Notes: a model not told the origin generated them from the letters alone. DNA of 64,000 nucleotides from Norana najaformis (GCA_964023275.1 OZ029916.1:47061749-47125748), one strand, 5' to 3'; shown: positions 21,001-44,405, counted from the stretch's first letter. Made by a program: numbers and translations.

Positions 21001-24000
21001 TGCTGTTCCCATGTGTTGCCAGTTGACCCCATACTGGGCTTGTTTCCATCCTATGTTCAGTCCAAAATTCAACAGTCACACCACACTGCACACCAACTAT
21101 AACACAATCTACCAGTACTTATCACATCTACCGTGTCCAAATGAAGTCATTCAAGCAGTGCAATGCCTATCAATTCATTGCAAAATAAGCAGGGTCGAGG
21201 CCATACAGTCGCTATGTAAAACCGTGTACATTTATAATTACCTGTAATAGCCCATATGGAACTGCATTTTGTCGTCTCCCTTAACTACCGTCACCAGTTC
21301 TGGAGGGTCGTAGTAATAGCGCCAATGACGCAGATAATTTGGTTTCTTTTTGCTACTTTTGGCAACCTTTGTCTTTCCTGCCAGCACGTCAAAAGGCCCA
21401 ACAAGATGAAGACCAAGGCTTGATGCAAAAGCCGCTTCACAAAAAAGAAACACACTTCCAATTATGCAAGCTTTTCAATTAGCATATGCTTATTATAAGA
21501 TGGGCAACATCGTTCATCGTTCCAGTGGTCGATTTAGCTAAAGGCATGGGGGTGGTTCACCCCTTGTGCCTCTCTTGGTTATATGCCGGCATCCCTCAGA
21601 CGAGACTCGTGCATGGTGGACTGCCAGAACGTGACACCCCTCTTGAAATGCTCTTCCCCCCCAAGCAAGCAATCCTGGAGCAGCCATTGCATTGTTTCCT
21701 ATAAACTTCAAGGTCACCCAGCAGTCTTGTGACCTTGCTCTCCACAAAAATGGTCAAAAACATCTTTCCACTCAGCAAGTTCAGAAACCCGTGCACTGAA
21801 CTTTGAGCTTCAAGAGAACATTGGAAGCATTTCGTTCGGTCCAATGTCCCTACCGTATGATCTGTGGCAGTGCAATGTCGAGAGTACAAATGAATTCCGC
21901 CTTCAGTACAAAGCATTTCACTGGAAAAGATGCAACATGTACGTAGTTATTATAAGCAATGCACCTGTTGTAAGGCTGGATGCACTTCACTGGGTCCCAT
22001 TACAGTATGGTGTGTAACAGGATAGAGTATCAACAACTTCCCCTTCAGTACAGAGCTTACAGTCCTCATCTGCAGATCCTATCCTGATTCCTCTTCTTCC
22101 CCTTATCTATCCTCCAGATCCAGTTCCAAACACCAACCACCGTAGCCAATCAACTACCTGCCTGACTCTTGGATCTTGACCTGGCTCCAAACCCTTCTTG
22201 CCTATCAACTTTTTTTCACTTAGTGCCTGTGACTAAGCTGGTTCCTGCAACTTAGCCTTTGTTGGGTGCTGTAGAAATTACGAGTTTATGATTACGAATA
22301 CTGTCAACAATGCTCAACACAAAGCGCCCAAGTTAAGTTTATTCTCTAAAGGCGCTTTATAAATCTTAAATTACAAATTACAATTACAGAGAAAGGTGAG
22401 AAACTACATAATTACATGCTTGTCCAGGGTGCAAGCATCCAAAACTCTCTAAACATCTTTCACCCTTGTCATGAATTTGAACTCCTGACCTCTTGGTTGA
22501 CAGTCCAGCATGCAAACCACTGAACCATCATGCCCCAAAATGATAAACAATGCAAATAATGGCTGTCGGTGAAAACAAAGTTAAAGTTTGGTAAGTGTGT
22601 AGCATAGCAGACAGATTTGCTGACTAAACTCGGCCACAAGAAACAGACCTTGTGATTTTGATCGTACATTAAACAAACCTGAAGGACAACTGGAGTTGAT
22701 GCTTCTTGCAAATTCCCAAAACTCATAGAAATCATCCGGCATTTCAACCAGGAATTTGCTTTTAATGTTTTCCCGAGGATCCTCCGGACTTGACGGACTG
22801 TTTAAATCAGCCGTAGTTTCCGACTCAACTGACAAGTCTCGACTTGAGTCGCATCCATCGCCCTCTTGTGCCGTACTCGATGATGCAGCTGAGAAACGCA
22901 AAACAAAAGACATTCAAATCAGCCGACTTATCTCTCCTCCTTGCTCACCCCTAATAGCAAAAAATGTTGCACTTCAACGGAAACTTTGAAATTTTCTGTG
23001 TCTCGAAACGGAACAGCGTTGGACTCTTAGGCATTTTTGGTAGCTGATTCACAGCTTGAGAATTCACTGCTTAATTTTGTGTAACATCAGTTTTTAATGT
23101 CTTTCACCCCTGAACTTAAGACAAATTCGTGCCAACTTCCTTATCCACCACAAGACATCTTCAGATTTCCTGACTTATCGGATTTCAACCAGGCTTTTCT
23201 CACATATTATGATTTGCTACTGTGAACTCATCTGAAGCAACCGTCTTCATCAGAATTAATTAGCTTAGTTAATTAATTAGCTAATTATTTTAGATAATTA
23301 ATAATTAGTTAGCCAATTATCTTAGTTAATTAGCAGAGCTGCAGTTACCAGCATTTTCTTCATTTTCTGCCAATTTCTCAGACTGGCAACTGCTGGCAGA
23401 TGGCTTTGATTCCTTTACTTCTTCATCTTCTCCTTGGAAATAGTCATCAAGTCGAATTCTTTTCTTCGGCGGACCACCATCCTTTTTTTCTCCATCAACC
23501 TTCACGCATACACAAAGACTACATATACACAAGACACATTATAACATGCTTCATGATAACACAAATTCTTATGTAATGCGGTCGAGGATGGACCCAAAAT
23601 GTATTTCAGCTGTGAAAAAATGGTCTCATTATAAAGCAATTCTTGATATGGTTCCCAAAGACAGTGCTATAACAAGTTTTTGTTGTATGCATAATGAAAT
23701 AATCATCACAATAACAACATTACAACATCGTGATTGTAACTGTAATAAGAATTTGTATACTGCTGATTCAAGAGAAACTGATTAGCAGTGCTCTCTGTGC
23801 TAGTCTAAACGATGCTAGACACTGTGGCACTATACCAGTATCTAATTCACACGGCACAATGAATGGCACATCAAAATCAAGTTGAGAAAGTCGGGTCAAC
23901 TTCTACATCGACGGACTGATACACATAGACTGAACCTTCTGAGGTCACTGCATTCAACACCTGGTGGCCAACAGAAGATACAGACTACAATGAAAGCCTT

Positions 24001-24811
24001 ACCAGGCATACGGCCCACTGAAAAACCACATTATGCAAAGGAGGCAACCGGAGGGGGTTTAAGTGGCTGAAGGATCTGCGGCCTGCAAAACCTGACACTG
24101 CGCCACAAAGGTTGTGAAAGTAGGCAGGCAGTTTAGCCGAGTTGACACCACTAGACCCAAACCCAAATCTTAAATATGATGCGCTGGCAGCCAATAAAGT
24201 ACACTGTGCATGCAATCAGAAACTTTACCAAACGAGGGATGCTGTACAAAAGCCTGGCATGTTACACACTACCCGTGCGCCAAATGTTTAGACGAAAACC
24301 GAGACTGAAAACAATCGAATCGTAATCGTAATTCCGAGATGTCTACAGCGAAAACGAAAAGTCAGGTCACGGGGACCAGCTTATTCACAGGCGCTCAGTC
24401 AAAACAAAATCGATAGCCAAAAGGGTTCGGTTCCAGGTTAAGTTCCAAATGTCAGGCGGAGAGACCGTGTGGCAGCTAGGGTGGATGTTGTTTGGGATTA
24501 GAGCAGCGAGAGAGATGAGAGGAAGAAGGGGTGCTAGGAAAGGATCTGTGAAAGAGGAATATTTGCAGTTCTGAGTGAAAGGCCGATGCAGAAATTGCAA
24601 GCGGTAGAGCATGGATGATCTTGTATGATGGGTCAGATAACTGGAAGACGGTGTCGTAAAATGGGCGATATTAACCATTATAGCGGTCTTTAAAAATTAC
24701 CTCTTGGGTCTCGATGACATCGTGACTAAACTCTTCTAAATGTTTAGGGTTCTTTCGATAGCATTTTGACCCATATTTGCAAGGAATCTTTCGCTTTGCA
24801 TTCGCCGCCAT
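18028..24811 (-). CDS. HPF1: Histone PARylation factor 1 with N-terminal PBZ zinc finger
   Basis: HPF1 binds PARP1/2 and completes their active site so that serine residues are ADP-ribosylated at DNA breaks. Seven exons join in phase: 24701-24811, 23349-23499, 22679-22888, 21242-21434, 19947-20045, 19211-19437 and 18028-18332, giving 431 residues (human 346). Exon 1 starts MAANAKRKIP and encodes a PBZ finger (C-x5-C-x6-H-x5-H, CKYGSKCYRKNPKH) that should bind poly(ADP-ribose). Exon 2 is a Lys/Glu-rich linker (PPKKRIRLDDYF). The HPF1 core begins in exon 3 (MPDDFYEFWEF) and continues HLVGPFDVLAGK, HWRYYYDPPEL, FHGVGVVVPVDKN and VGYRPLPET. The catalytic pair equivalent to human Asp283/Glu284 is present as Asp368/Glu369 in FANDECDYG. 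The ATG at 24809-24811 is the only one upstream in frame near the finger. Introns carry several repeats, one abutting the exon 4 donor. I recall PBZ fusion to HPF1 in other invertebrates. Confidence 0.97.
20137..20290 (+). mobile_element. tRNA-derived SINE (family D)
   Basis: It starts ACACGGTAGCTGACTGGTTA (box A) and contains GGGTTCGAGCC (box B), then AGCAAGTGTTTCACTCACAA, 'GTCATTAGACAGTGGCGCTTAATAAATGCA'. It ends in an (ATA)n-rich tail reaching 20345. The GCGCTTAATAAATG end resembles the 3' ends of the L2-like LINEs here. Confidence 0.85.
20285..20510. repeat. (AAT)n/(ATA)n microsatellite tracts
   Basis: Two interrupted AT-rich triplet blocks (about 20288-20345 and 20425-20505) lie in HPF1 intron 4. 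The first is probably the SINE tail. Confidence 0.85.
21190..21240 (-). mobile_element. Inverted TGTACATG-end fragment abutting the HPF1 exon 4 donor
   Basis: Reading the minus strand from the donor gives GTAATTATAAATGTACACGG, then TTTTACATAGCGACTGTATG and GCCTCGACCCTGCTTA. From the fifth to tenth intron base onward this is the terminal sequence of the family seen at 24940 and 44405. The element must have inserted within a few bases of the exon. Confidence 0.75.
21535..21715 (+). mobile_element. Interspersed repeat G, copy 1
   Basis: It contains CCCCTTGTGCCTCTCTTGGT, TATATGCCGGCATCCCTCAG, 'CGTGCATGGTGGACTGCCAGAACGTG' and 'AGCAATCCTGGAGC'. The reverse complement recurs at 47880-48070 in the same order. 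The family is not identified. Confidence 0.65.
22050..22300 (+). mobile_element. (ATTACG)n LINE 3' fragment
   Basis: It contains CACCGTAGCC, GGATCTTGACCTGGCTCCAA, 'CCTGTGACTAAGCTGGTTCCTG' and 'GGGTGCTGTAGAAATTACGAG', ending in ATTACGA: the family B 3' end. It lies in HPF1 intron 3. Confidence 0.75.
22320..22386 (+). mobile_element. (AATTAC)n LINE 3' tail
   Basis: TTTATTCTCTAAAGGCGCTT followed by TATAAATCTTAAATTACAAATTACAATTACA, the same tail as the coding copy at 40360-40680. Confidence 0.7.
22425..22550 (-). mobile_element. tRNA-derived SINE (family F)
   Basis: The minus strand reads GATGGTTCAGTGGTTTGCAT, GCTGGACTGTCAACCAAGAG and GTCAGGAGTTCAAATTC, with box A and box B like parts in tRNA spacing. 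Confidence 0.7.
23255..23335. repeat. AATTAGTTA-type AT-rich repeat
   Basis: Alternating TTAATTAG and TTAGCTAAT motifs with local palindromes, ending about 15 bp before the HPF1 exon 2 donor. Similar tracts occur at 30655-30715 and 40150-40200. Confidence 0.75.
24314..24660 (-). mobile_element. (ATTACG)n LINE 3' end in HPF1 intron 1
   Basis: It begins (minus-strand tail) TCGTAATCGTAATTCCGAGA and continues TCACGGGGACCAGCTTATTC, ACAGGCGCTCAGTC, AAAATCGATAGCCAAAAGGG and TTCGGTTCCAGG. It ends about 40 bp from the exon 1 donor. Confidence 0.8.
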
Positions 24812-24939
24812 CGTAACAACAAAACAAAACAGTGAGGGCGATGCGACTCGACGCCATCCTTTGATTTATGAAGCGCTTCAACATTTGTTTTCTGTAGCGT
24901 TTTCATTCGCTGTTTTTATTAAATTATTTTTGCACCCCT

Positions 24940-25200
24940 GATACGGTCGCTATATAAAACCGTGCAGATTTGCATTTATCTGTTAGCTACATTTGTGTAA
25001 AGTGTACGTCAAGGCGCCTCTATGAGTGCGTGAGGATCCCGATCCGAAATCCGATAGTGGCTTATTTCAGAGATTTAAATCTCGGGCTAGCACGGTGCGT
25101 ACGCGGGCGTCCATTCAAACGGGTAGCGGTGGTGACGGATCTCACCCGATAAATTCATAGAAAAATGAGCAGGGTTGAAGCCAAACGGTCGCCATAGAAT
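24940..25200. mobile_element. Inverted TGTACATG-family element
   Basis: It starts with the terminus GGTCGCTATATAAAACCGTG and ends GAGCAGGGTTGAAGCCAAAC, 'GGTCGCCATAG'. The interior matches the other copies (AGAGATTTAAATCTCGGGCT, 'CCATTCAAACGGGTAGCGGTGG'). Confidence 0.7.
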
Positions 25201-25249
25201 CTCGTGTAGAGTCTACATTTATGCTCGAAGTTCCTTGTCGTGTAAATAG

Positions 25250-25815
25250 TAATCTCGTAATCTCTTGTGATTTCTTCAGTACCTAAAAGCCTAAGTCGTG
25301 GGAACCAGTTTATTTGCAGGTATGGTCAAGTTCGGTTTCAACTCCAGATCCATGCGTAAGGCAGGTATACAGACTGACGGCTGTACAATGGAAGGTGTTT
25401 GGAATTGGAGTGGCGAGAGAACTACGGAGAATCGTAATCTCGAGATTTCTACAGCGCCCAACGAAAGCCAAGTCGCGGGAACCAACTTATTCACAGGTGC
25501 TCAGTCAAAACAAAATCGATAGGCAAAAGGGTTCGATTCCAGGTTAAGATCCAGGAGTCAGCCAGACAGTAGGACGGCTACGGTGGTTGGTGTTTGAAAT
25601 TGAAGCGGGAAGAGATAAGGGGAAGAGGAAGAATCAGGATAAGATTTGTGGAAAAATAAATTACGAGGTTTTTGAAGTGTTTGCGAGCACGTGTGCGTGT
25701 GGCAAAGTAGCTAATGTCAAGGACAACACTACTACACGCGCCTTTGAATAAGCTGGTTCCCCGACTTAGCTTTCGTAGGGCGCTGTAGAAATCTCGAGAT
25801 TACGACTACGATTAT
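25250..25815. mobile_element. Cluster of three (ATTACG)n LINE 3' fragments
   Basis: Two minus-strand fragments (about 25250-25400 and 25436-25660) and one plus-strand fragment (about 25735-25815) share the family B end (AATCTCGAGATTTCTACAGC, GCCCAACGAAAGCCAAGTCG). The last lies head to head with the first two, making a partial inverted arrangement. Confidence 0.75.
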
Positions 25816-25892
25816 TACAATCACTTTCTGTTCCAACATCTCACTGACTCTACTCCCAGAATTCTGAGCTAGCACTGAACCTGAACATTCAA

Positions 25893-25990
25893 TCAAATCA
25901 AATCTTACTTCTATAGCGCCGTTATAGGCATTTGTCGATTCGTTTCAAGTGACACCGCAGTAAAATCACAATTCGTTGGGAAAACCTTAA
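25893..25990 (-). mobile_element. (ATTAG)n LINE 3' fragment
   Basis: AATCAAATCAAATCTTACTT then CTATAGCGCCGTTATAGGCA, matching in reverse complement the family A 3' end. Confidence 0.55.
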
Positions 25991-27324
25991 CAAAAGCGCC
26001 GGTTAACAAGCGAGTCTTTCTGACGCAAATAGCAAACGGCGCACAAGCCTTCAAGATCTATGCTGGCACCCCCGTTCTACAATGTTTATTTCTGAAAAAA
26101 ACTCGTAGTAAAGTTATTTTTTAAAGAAATCTTTTAAAATACCACTAATTCTTAAGCCAATATTTAGTCAGATTGTATTTTAAATTGTAATTTATGCAGA
26201 TCTACAATCAGCACATCGCATGCAGTAACAGCTTTAAATATAGAAACATACATTGATATAGAAGTATATGGACAGCATTTACAGGATTCATATATTTACA
26301 TAAATAGCATTTCTTTGCTTAAGCTAGACGCAGCACAACATAAGTGAACATTTATATAGTGCCAGTGTTCACGCCTCAACATGAGAATACATCTGTAAAC
26401 TGATACTTAAAATAACTGACCTACAATTCATATGTGAAGAGATACAATCTGTATTTATGTATGTGTGTATGTATGCATATGTAAGTGTATGCATGTACGT
26501 GTGTGTGTGAAAAATATGAATCAATCGCATTTGGCAGAAAATCCGAACCAGTGTATGCCTGCTCGTTGATAAAAAAAACATGGACGAGAAGTAGCATGTA
26601 TGTGTATCATTTATTATTGCTACTATCATTACAAAGATTTTTAACAGGCACAAAGTTACACAGAAATGTGAGTTGTCAGGAGAAAAGCATTTAGATATCA
26701 GTATGTTTGAAATCCCACGAGATATAGCGAGTTTTTAGGTGTCTCTTGAAGGAAGTGTTTTGAAGAAATATTGGTAGTGGATTCCATTCCTTGGAGGCAG
26801 CAGTGTGCATTGCCCAAGAGCCCAGGACAAGAGACCCATAACAAAGCACAGTCAACATCACGAGCAAGTTGGCCAATATAACATATTATTTCATAGCTCT
26901 TATTTATTGCACATAAACGACATTTGATTTATTATAATACACAATATATTTAAATAAAAAGCCGCAGAGGATTGCATCTGTTTCTAGGATTTGTTTTATG
27001 CCAAGCCAGTCGGATCGTAAACTCAGAAATGACGATAAGTGCAGCAACATTTGGGGCTGGAAACTTTGTGAAGCAAAAAACCACTTTCCTAATCCAAAGC
27101 TGTGTTTCAACAGAGACAACAAAGGTACAGAAACCGACATCATATCTGTGTGGTCCAGACCGACTGAATGAAAACCGCCAAATGACTCGGCTAAAATCAC
27201 AAATTCTGTTCTTCTGCTCACTTTGACAGAATTCAACATGACAATTAAGGCAGTAATCATTCACTCAGGCTATTCATTTCCACAAGTCAAATGAAATCAT
27301 CGCTGGTAAAATGTAAAAATAAAA

Positions 27325-27560
27325 GTAAATGTACATGTTTTTCTATAGTGACCACATGGCCTCGACCCTGCTCATTTTTCAACGAATTTATTTTGCGAGA
27401 TCCTTCACCACTGCAGCCCGTTTGAATGGACACCAGCCATTTAAGGTCACCATCTACAGGAAGTGGCCTCGACACTGCTCATTTTTCAATGAATTTATCT
27501 GAAAGAGATCCTTCACCACTTCTGCCTGTTTGAATGGATGCCATGCCATTTAAGGTTCCC
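27325..27560. mobile_element. Two tandem fragments of the TGTACATG-end family
   Basis: GTACATGTTTTTCTATAGTG, then GGCCTCGACCCTGCTCATTT and 'GAATGGACACCAGCCATTTAAGGTC'. The second half (from about 27465) repeats CTCGACACTGCTCATTTTTC, 'GAATTTATCTGAAAGAGATCC' and 'GAATGGATGCCATGCCATTTAAGG'. Confidence 0.7.
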
Positions 27561-27789
27561 ATGCCACCTGCTTACCAAAATCATTGACGACTGTATAGAT
27601 TTATTTTATTGATATTGATAAAGATGATGACTATGATAGATAAAAGCAAAGACAGGCAGAGCAAAGTCACCCAAGAAACATGTTCATTATGAATTGTTCA
27701 AGAACAAAAAGCATTTTGATCTGAAAAACAAAAACCTATGACTTTGTCAGCTGTACCATGTAAACTGGGCCCATATCAACATAAAAAGC

Positions 27790-28340
27790 CTACTGTGGCC
27801 CATGTTGCCAACAACCCAAGAACATAAAAAGGCCTATTATGGCTCTATGTTGGGCCAAATCCAGCAACAAAAACAGGCCTATTATATCACTCTATGTTGG
27901 GCTAAACCCAGCAACAAAAACAGGCCTATTACATCACTCTATGTTGGGCCAAATCCAGCAACAAAAACAGGCCTATTATATCACTCTATGTTGGGCTAAA
28001 CCCAGCAACAAAAACAGGCCTATTACATCACTCTATGTTGGGCTAAATCCAGCAACAAAAACAGGCCTATTACATCACTCTATGTTGGGCTAAATCCAGC
28101 AACAAAAACAGGCCTATTACGTCACTCTATGTTGGGCTAAATCCAGCAACAAAAACAGGCCTATTACATCACTCTATGTTGGGCCAAATCCAGCAACAAA
28201 AAACAGGCCTATTATATCACTCTATGTTGGGCTAAACCCAGCAACAAAAACAGGCCTATTATATCACTCTATGTTGGGCCAAATCCAGCAACAAAAACAG
28301 GCCTATGATGGCTCTATGCTGTGGCAAACCCAGCAACATA
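27790..28340 (+). repeat. 47-bp minisatellite, about eleven units
   Basis: The unit contains CAAAAACAGGCCTATTA, CATCACTCTATGTTGGGC and TAAACCCAGCAA at 47-bp spacing. Within each unit TTGGGCTAAACCCAGCAA can fold as a short imperfect hairpin. Units differ mainly at TTATA/TTACA and TAAACC/CAAATCC, so the array is fairly homogeneous. The short open frames across it are composed only of the repeat. Confidence 0.93.
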
Positions 28341-29135
28341 AAAAGGCCTGTTAACGCCTATGGCTAAACGAAACACAGCTGACAGATTGACTACATGCAG
28401 AAGTCTTAGGCCATTTCGTTCCTTCTACAAGTCTTCACTCCGACCGTTGTGTGAAAGCAGCCGAATGGACCAGAACAGCAAAACTGCCAAAAACATCTGG
28501 GGCAACTTGGGGTAAAATCTCAAACGATGGGGCTCCGATTTTCAAAAACACCACAGCTAAAGCTCTGCTTCGAGAGAAGGACTACACACAAATACATCAA
28601 GTTCTCAATGCAGGACAAGGCTAAACATCTAAATATACGCAGCACCAACGCAACCTCCAATACAGCCACAACATAAAGTTGGCGCTAAATATCCATATGC
28701 CTGTATCTGGCAATTTATCTAGCGCCTCTGAGAATTTCGCAAATTTTGAGAATTTTACAAATTTTGAGAATTTCACAATGTAAGGGTAGATTGTTGTCCC
28801 TTAACACAAACGAACAACTACAGCTAGAACAATTACATAAAACCAAGTTAAACATCACTAGAAGAATAAATACACCGAGGCCAACAACACACCGACTGGT
28901 CCAGCTTAACTGACAAAGTCGGTTCGTGTGCAAGTTAGCTTTTCCCAGAAGCCCCATCACGTGCTAGCATTTCGTTCTCGAGTTCAACTCAACTTCTCAT
29001 TACAAGACGAAGTCTCATCCAAGGTCCAGCACTGAAACAAATCTCAGCTGAGCAGCAGAGTGAAACGCTGTCAGCAAGGCCGAGCAGGACAGGACAGCAG
29101 GGAACCAGAGTGTCGTTCAGCATAGAACCAGGCTG

Positions 29136-41601
<12,466 letters not shown>

Positions 41602-42094
41602 CTATTGACAATGGTTTGTTAGTTAAGTAAATGTATAATTTATTAACCAATAGATAATCTCACATCGGTTTACAAGTATTTAAGAACACAAGAAAAACTT
41701 AATATGCACACAACATCCCAATAATAAAACATTTATGTGCTAAATTATCAGTGGGAGGAATAATAAGGTCATGGGTGTGGGGCCGTAGGGAATAACTGAG
41801 GGTTGTTACTTGTTAGTAATTGCTATTTAGATAACTACACACATAATGTAACAAATTTTTAGTACCTCACCAAAACGCTGCCCTTTGCTACCTAAATAAT
41901 GCTAAAGTTCACCTAGCATAAAATATTCATTAGTAAGCAAACAGTGCTCAGATAACTAGAAAAGTCACCACTAGTGGGCTCCCACACCCATGCAGAGCCC
42001 AGCCAATGGATTCCCGTCCACAGTTGACAGTTGGCATCAAGTTCAGAGTCTGGGACCACACTGTGTTGAGGATGAAGTATGACAAACGATTAAG

Positions 42095-42160
42095 CAACAG
42101 CGCATTGTAACTATTATTATTACTATTATTATTACTATTATTATTATTATTATTTCTGCA
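42095..42160. repeat. (TAT)n microsatellite
   Basis: ATTATTATTACTATTATTAT-type tract that forms the tail of the adjacent minus-strand tRNA-derived SINE. Confidence 0.85.
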
Positions 42161-42164
42161 ATTA

Positions 42165-42345
42165 CTAAGCACCACTTTCTAATGACTACCAGTAAGCACC
42201 GATCAAATGTGCTGAGCAATTGTGAGTGAAGGACTTACTCAAGGTCCCTACACAGTAACTGCCTTAGAGGAGGCTCAAATCTGCACTCTTTGCATTACAA
42301 GCCAAGCGCTCGAATCAATCATCTACCATGCCCCACTCATGGTAA
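42165..42345 (-). mobile_element. tRNA-derived SINE (family D)
   Basis: On the minus strand: CATGGTAGATGATTGATTCG (decayed head), GCTTGGCTTGTAATGCAAAG, GGGACCTTGAGTAAGTCCTT, 'CACTCACAATTGCTCAGCAC' and 'GGTGCTTAGTAATTGCAGAAATAATAA'. Box B has decayed. Confidence 0.7.
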
Positions 42346-42572
42346 CCTCACAGTCGAGCAATCACTTTCAGACGGACTGCAGGAGAGCAAGGTTGGTCTA
42401 GTCGTCATTGTGCAGATGACAATTACACTAGTATTTTCCAATCCAATGATGCCATTTTAAATATTCATTTCTTAAAATTCAAAATACTTTTATTTCTTTG
42501 TATTCATTATGGGGTCATTTAATGTTTACAGACAACCAAGCAATCGGAAAGTGAGAAAATATCTGCTGCTAC

Positions 42573-42711
42573 CTTTGAACGAAATAGCTGCAGTTGTAAA
42601 GTTACTGTCCTTATCCTTCCTTCTTTTGAAACCACTGTCCAGAATATTCTCTGGCTCTTCCAAAGTTATTTCATCAAGAGGAAATACTTTCAAGTCTGTA
42701 TCAGCATTCAT
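42573..42711 (-). CDS. Candidate first coding exon of the CLC exchanger
   Basis: From ATG 42709-42711 the minus strand encodes MNADTDLKVFPLDEITLEEP, later SGFKRRKDKD and TTAAISFKG, ending at donor AAAG|GTAGCA. The phase (1) matches the acceptor at 41601 exactly, giving SFKG-STNLLD. An acidic, low-conservation N-terminus is usual for this subfamily, and the total would be 798 residues. The same frame is open further upstream to about 42848, so a different start or an upstream exon is possible. No homology supports the sequence itself. Confidence 0.5.
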
Positions 42712-42849
42712 AACTTTTTGCTTCACTTCCTCTAACACATAAGCTTTAAACCTTCTGGCTTCTACTTCCCTCAGTAAAAAACTTGTGTTCTCTTCAGTGG
42801 AAACCCTTGAAACTGTACACTGCTTGCAGGTGAAAACTTAAAAACAATT

Positions 42850-43760
42850 TCATCCACGGGAAATGCCACAAATCATCACTGAATCCATTATGTGTAAAAC
42901 TTTGAAAGCACCCACATTTGAAGGAAACGTCTGTAAATCACCCCAACACCCTTGGCATCACAGAATGAGTTTTCCACCCAACTGAGTTACCGGACTCCTC
43001 ATGTCTGGATGCTGATCCAGCTTGTTTTATTGACTTCAGAATCCTTACCAGCAAAGCAGTGTCCATTTGTTACGTTCAGTAAAGTAAGGTTAACATCTCC
43101 TCATGGATACTACTTGCTGACTACACTGACGAATTCCACCTGATGCTCCAGTTCAAGCATTTTCCTACAACAGCTGTCACCAGTAATCTGCAATAGAAAG
43201 ACTCAGTTCTTTGCCATCAGGACGAATATCACAGAAGAAGTAGGGCATACAGCATATGTGAAGTGGCACCATACAAAACGATTTCCTTTTATCCTCAGAA
43301 TCCTCAGACAGGAGAGAATCTACGAGGGATGCGGATGAAGACCTCACAAAGCCAGTCAACGCTTGGACTTGATCTTCAGATTCAACCGAGGAAATTCACC
43401 TGGAGGCGGTCTATCGATCATCAAACTCAACTTGGCAAAATCATTTCAAGGAGCCCGACCTGATTATCAGATTCAGGAGAGTCACTTGGAGGAGGTTAAC
43501 TCGATCGTCGTACTACCTCAGGTCATTCGGAGGAGGCCAACGTGATCATTAGACTAAACTATGACACTCACTTGTGGACCTGAACTCGAATCTGAATCAC
43601 GATTATCACACTCATTTCAGGAAGGAAAGTATGATTACTCCAGTGACGTCTTCTCTCCTCACCAGTCATTCCAAGAAGCCTTATTTTGCTCGCATTTTAC
43701 CTCTCAATTAAACTGTAGAACGTAAGCTATAAATCGCAGGTCACAGCCATCGAAATGAGG
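42850..43760 (-). other. Coding-like minus-strand segments of unknown identity
   Basis: The minus strand shows several open blocks that look protein-like but do not chain: SLLSEDSEDKRKSFCMVPLH with CCMPYFFCDIRPDGKELSLS (43177-43359), and DVNLTLLNVTNGHCFAGKDS (about 43050-43110). A loose 45-base period (about 43370-43560) reads like D-D-Q-V-G-L-L-Q but is broken by stops. It may be unrecognised upstream CLC exons, another gene's exons, or a decayed gene. I do not recognise the family. Confidence 0.25.
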
Positions 43761-44219
43761 AAGGAACGACAGAATGGAACTCTAGTCAAGGGGGTGTGTT
43801 TTGTTAATGTCGGCAACCTCTGGCCATAGTACACAACAATCGACGAATTGCCCTCTCTGTCTCTCTACGTCCCTTTCTATCTGTCTACCTCGGTTTCTCT
43901 GCCTCTCTCTGTCTATACTAGTAGGGGTCCAACCACGGCTACACCTACGATCCCACCCACACCAGTTGAGTCGAGAGCCGTATGTGATGCAACGCAATGA
44001 TCATGCACTAAGGTCATTAGGCACACTGATTCCTGGGCCGAAAAGTGGAGGGGTGTGAATATTCAATTAAACAATTAGCATACAGCACAAACAACGTGAC
44101 TTTTATAGGCCACCAGCAGTAACTTCAAACCCCTCAGGCAACAAATTATCGGAAGGCACAGCTCTTCACTAATAACCCTCATTCAACCGCCAAAGTGCCG
44201 CATTTCAGAACATTACAAT

Positions 44220-44405
44220 GTACTGCACATGTTTTTCTATCGCGGCCTCGATCGGGCTAAAACAGCCCGTGCACGGGGACCTTAAATGGCGTGGCGCCCA
44301 TTCAGACAGGCAGCGGTGGTGAAGTAGGCCTATCTCACCCGATCAATTCATTGAAATCTGAGCACGGTCGAGGCCATACGATCGCTATATAAAACCTATA
44401 CATTT
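44220..44405. mobile_element. Inverted TGTACATG-end element, near-complete
   Basis: It begins TGCACATGTTTTTCTATCGC, then GGCCTCG, and ends CGAGGCCATACGATCGCTAT, 'ATAAAACCTATACATTTACA', so the two ends are imperfect inverted repeats of roughly 35 bp. The length of about 185 bp and lack of coding suggest a MITE-like, foldback element. Confidence 0.7.

Larger units (their letters stand above)
24812..29135. other. Intergenic stretch between HPF1 and the CLC gene
   Basis: It holds the HPF1 promoter side (immediately right of 24811, no clear TATA box), an inverted TGTACATG-family element (24940-25200), a cluster of three family B LINE ends (25250-25815), an (ATTAG)n LINE end (25893-25990), CATG/TATG microsatellites, two family C fragments (27325-27560) and the 47-bp minisatellite (27790-28340). 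I see no exon between 26000 and 29135; 28340-29135 may be CLC 3'UTR. Confidence 0.5.

Noticed and set aside
27802-28093. Repeat-protein frames with ITLCWAKPSNKN-type units
   Set aside because: They are translations of the 47-bp minisatellite, which shifts frame each unit.
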